Origin: Melioribacteraceae bacterium
GTDB taxonomy: Bacteria; Bacteroidota; Ignavibacteria; Ignavibacteriales; Melioribacteraceae
Direction of reading: 5' to 3'
DNA length: 13,757 bases
NCBI GenBank assembly: GCA_027036655.1
Contig: JALWEC010000171.1
Coordinates: 1 to 13,757 of the forward strand
The position numbers and the translations under genes are program-made. Positions 13,602 through 13,757 of the stretch are shown one piece after another. The notes below the pieces were generated by a model. It worked only from the letters and a program-made list of their open reading frames with translations. It did no database searches and was not told where the DNA came from. Position 1 is the stretch's first letter; each line of letters opens with the position of its first letter.

Positions 13602-13757
13602 TGAAACAATCCGAGATTTTAGAGAAATTAGAATTTAATAAAGTCCTGGAATCAATTGCATCCTTTACCCAATCTGAAATTGCCAAAGAAGAAATATTAA
13701 ACATCAAGCCGTTTTCCTATCAGGATACTGCCGTAAGGCGTGGCGAATTGATTTCAG
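13601..13757 (+). CDS. mutS2: MutS2 family protein, N-terminal fragment (cut by window end)
   Basis: Only the first 52 codons are in the window. The peptide begins MKQSEILEKLEFNKVLESIA and continues through SFTQSEIAKEEILNIKPF, matching the MutS2 N-terminus (LEF-KVL--IA, then a helix ending in IKP). MutS2 is a MutS-like ATPase with a C-terminal Smr domain, linked to suppression of recombination or to ribosome collision rescue. The ATG overlaps the cvpA stop (TGATG). The ATPase and Smr parts lie beyond the edge, so only the family call is possible. Confidence 0.85.
   Translation, partial: MKQSEILEKLEFNKVLESIASFTQSEIAKEEILNIKPFSYQDTAVRRGELIS

Overview
The window looks like a chromosomal segment of an AT-rich bacterium from the Bacteroidota/Chlorobi side of the tree. 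Ignavibacteria-like is my best guess. The basis is the gene order, the paired ExbD genes, a mix of weak and strong Shine-Dalgarno sites, several TTG/GTG starts, and the intergenic repeat types. This assignment is inference; no rRNA or other strong taxonomic marker is present.

Layout. (1) 1-1710 is an accessory, repeat-rich stretch. It holds a long hairpin resembling an integron attC site (about 4-134) and a minus-strand gene for an HrgA-like protein, a HARE-HTH domain fused to a PD-(D/E)XK-type nuclease fold (140-1063). Next come about 650 bp without a credible gene, carrying two palindromic CTCCTACGGAG repeats, a possible MITE or IS remnant with imperfect ends, and a degenerate heptamer repeat. 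(2) 1711-3830 is a compact minus-strand operon: a PrsW-like membrane protease, nadD, and meaB (methylmalonyl-CoA mutase chaperone GTPase). (3) 3919-10757 is the plus-strand fatty-acid and phospholipid synthesis cluster: DUF177(YceD)-rpmF-plsX-fabH-fabD-fabG-acpP-fabF-rnc. (4) 10869-12549 is an ExbB-ExbD-ExbD proton-channel operon with its own good promoter, closed by a strong terminator. (5) 12621-13757 is yqeY-cvpA-mutS2, the last gene cut by the window edge.

How the genes work together. In the fab cluster, PlsX makes acyl-phosphate from acyl-ACP. FabD charges ACP with malonate, FabH starts chains, FabF elongates them and FabG reduces the 3-keto group. AcpP carries all intermediates. Dehydratase (FabZ/FabA) and enoyl reductase are not in the window. 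rnc and rpmF are classic co-residents of this cluster. A perfect 10-bp hairpin with a T-rich tail between acpP and fabF, plus probable internal promoters before fabG and acpP, suggests that ACP is made in excess over its enzymes. ExbB and the two ExbD proteins would energise outer-membrane transport, but no TonB is in view.

The core part (1711-13757) is ordinary and confidently annotated. What deserves a second look is the 1-1710 accessory segment, above all the attC-like hairpin beside an orphan HrgA-like nuclease gene.
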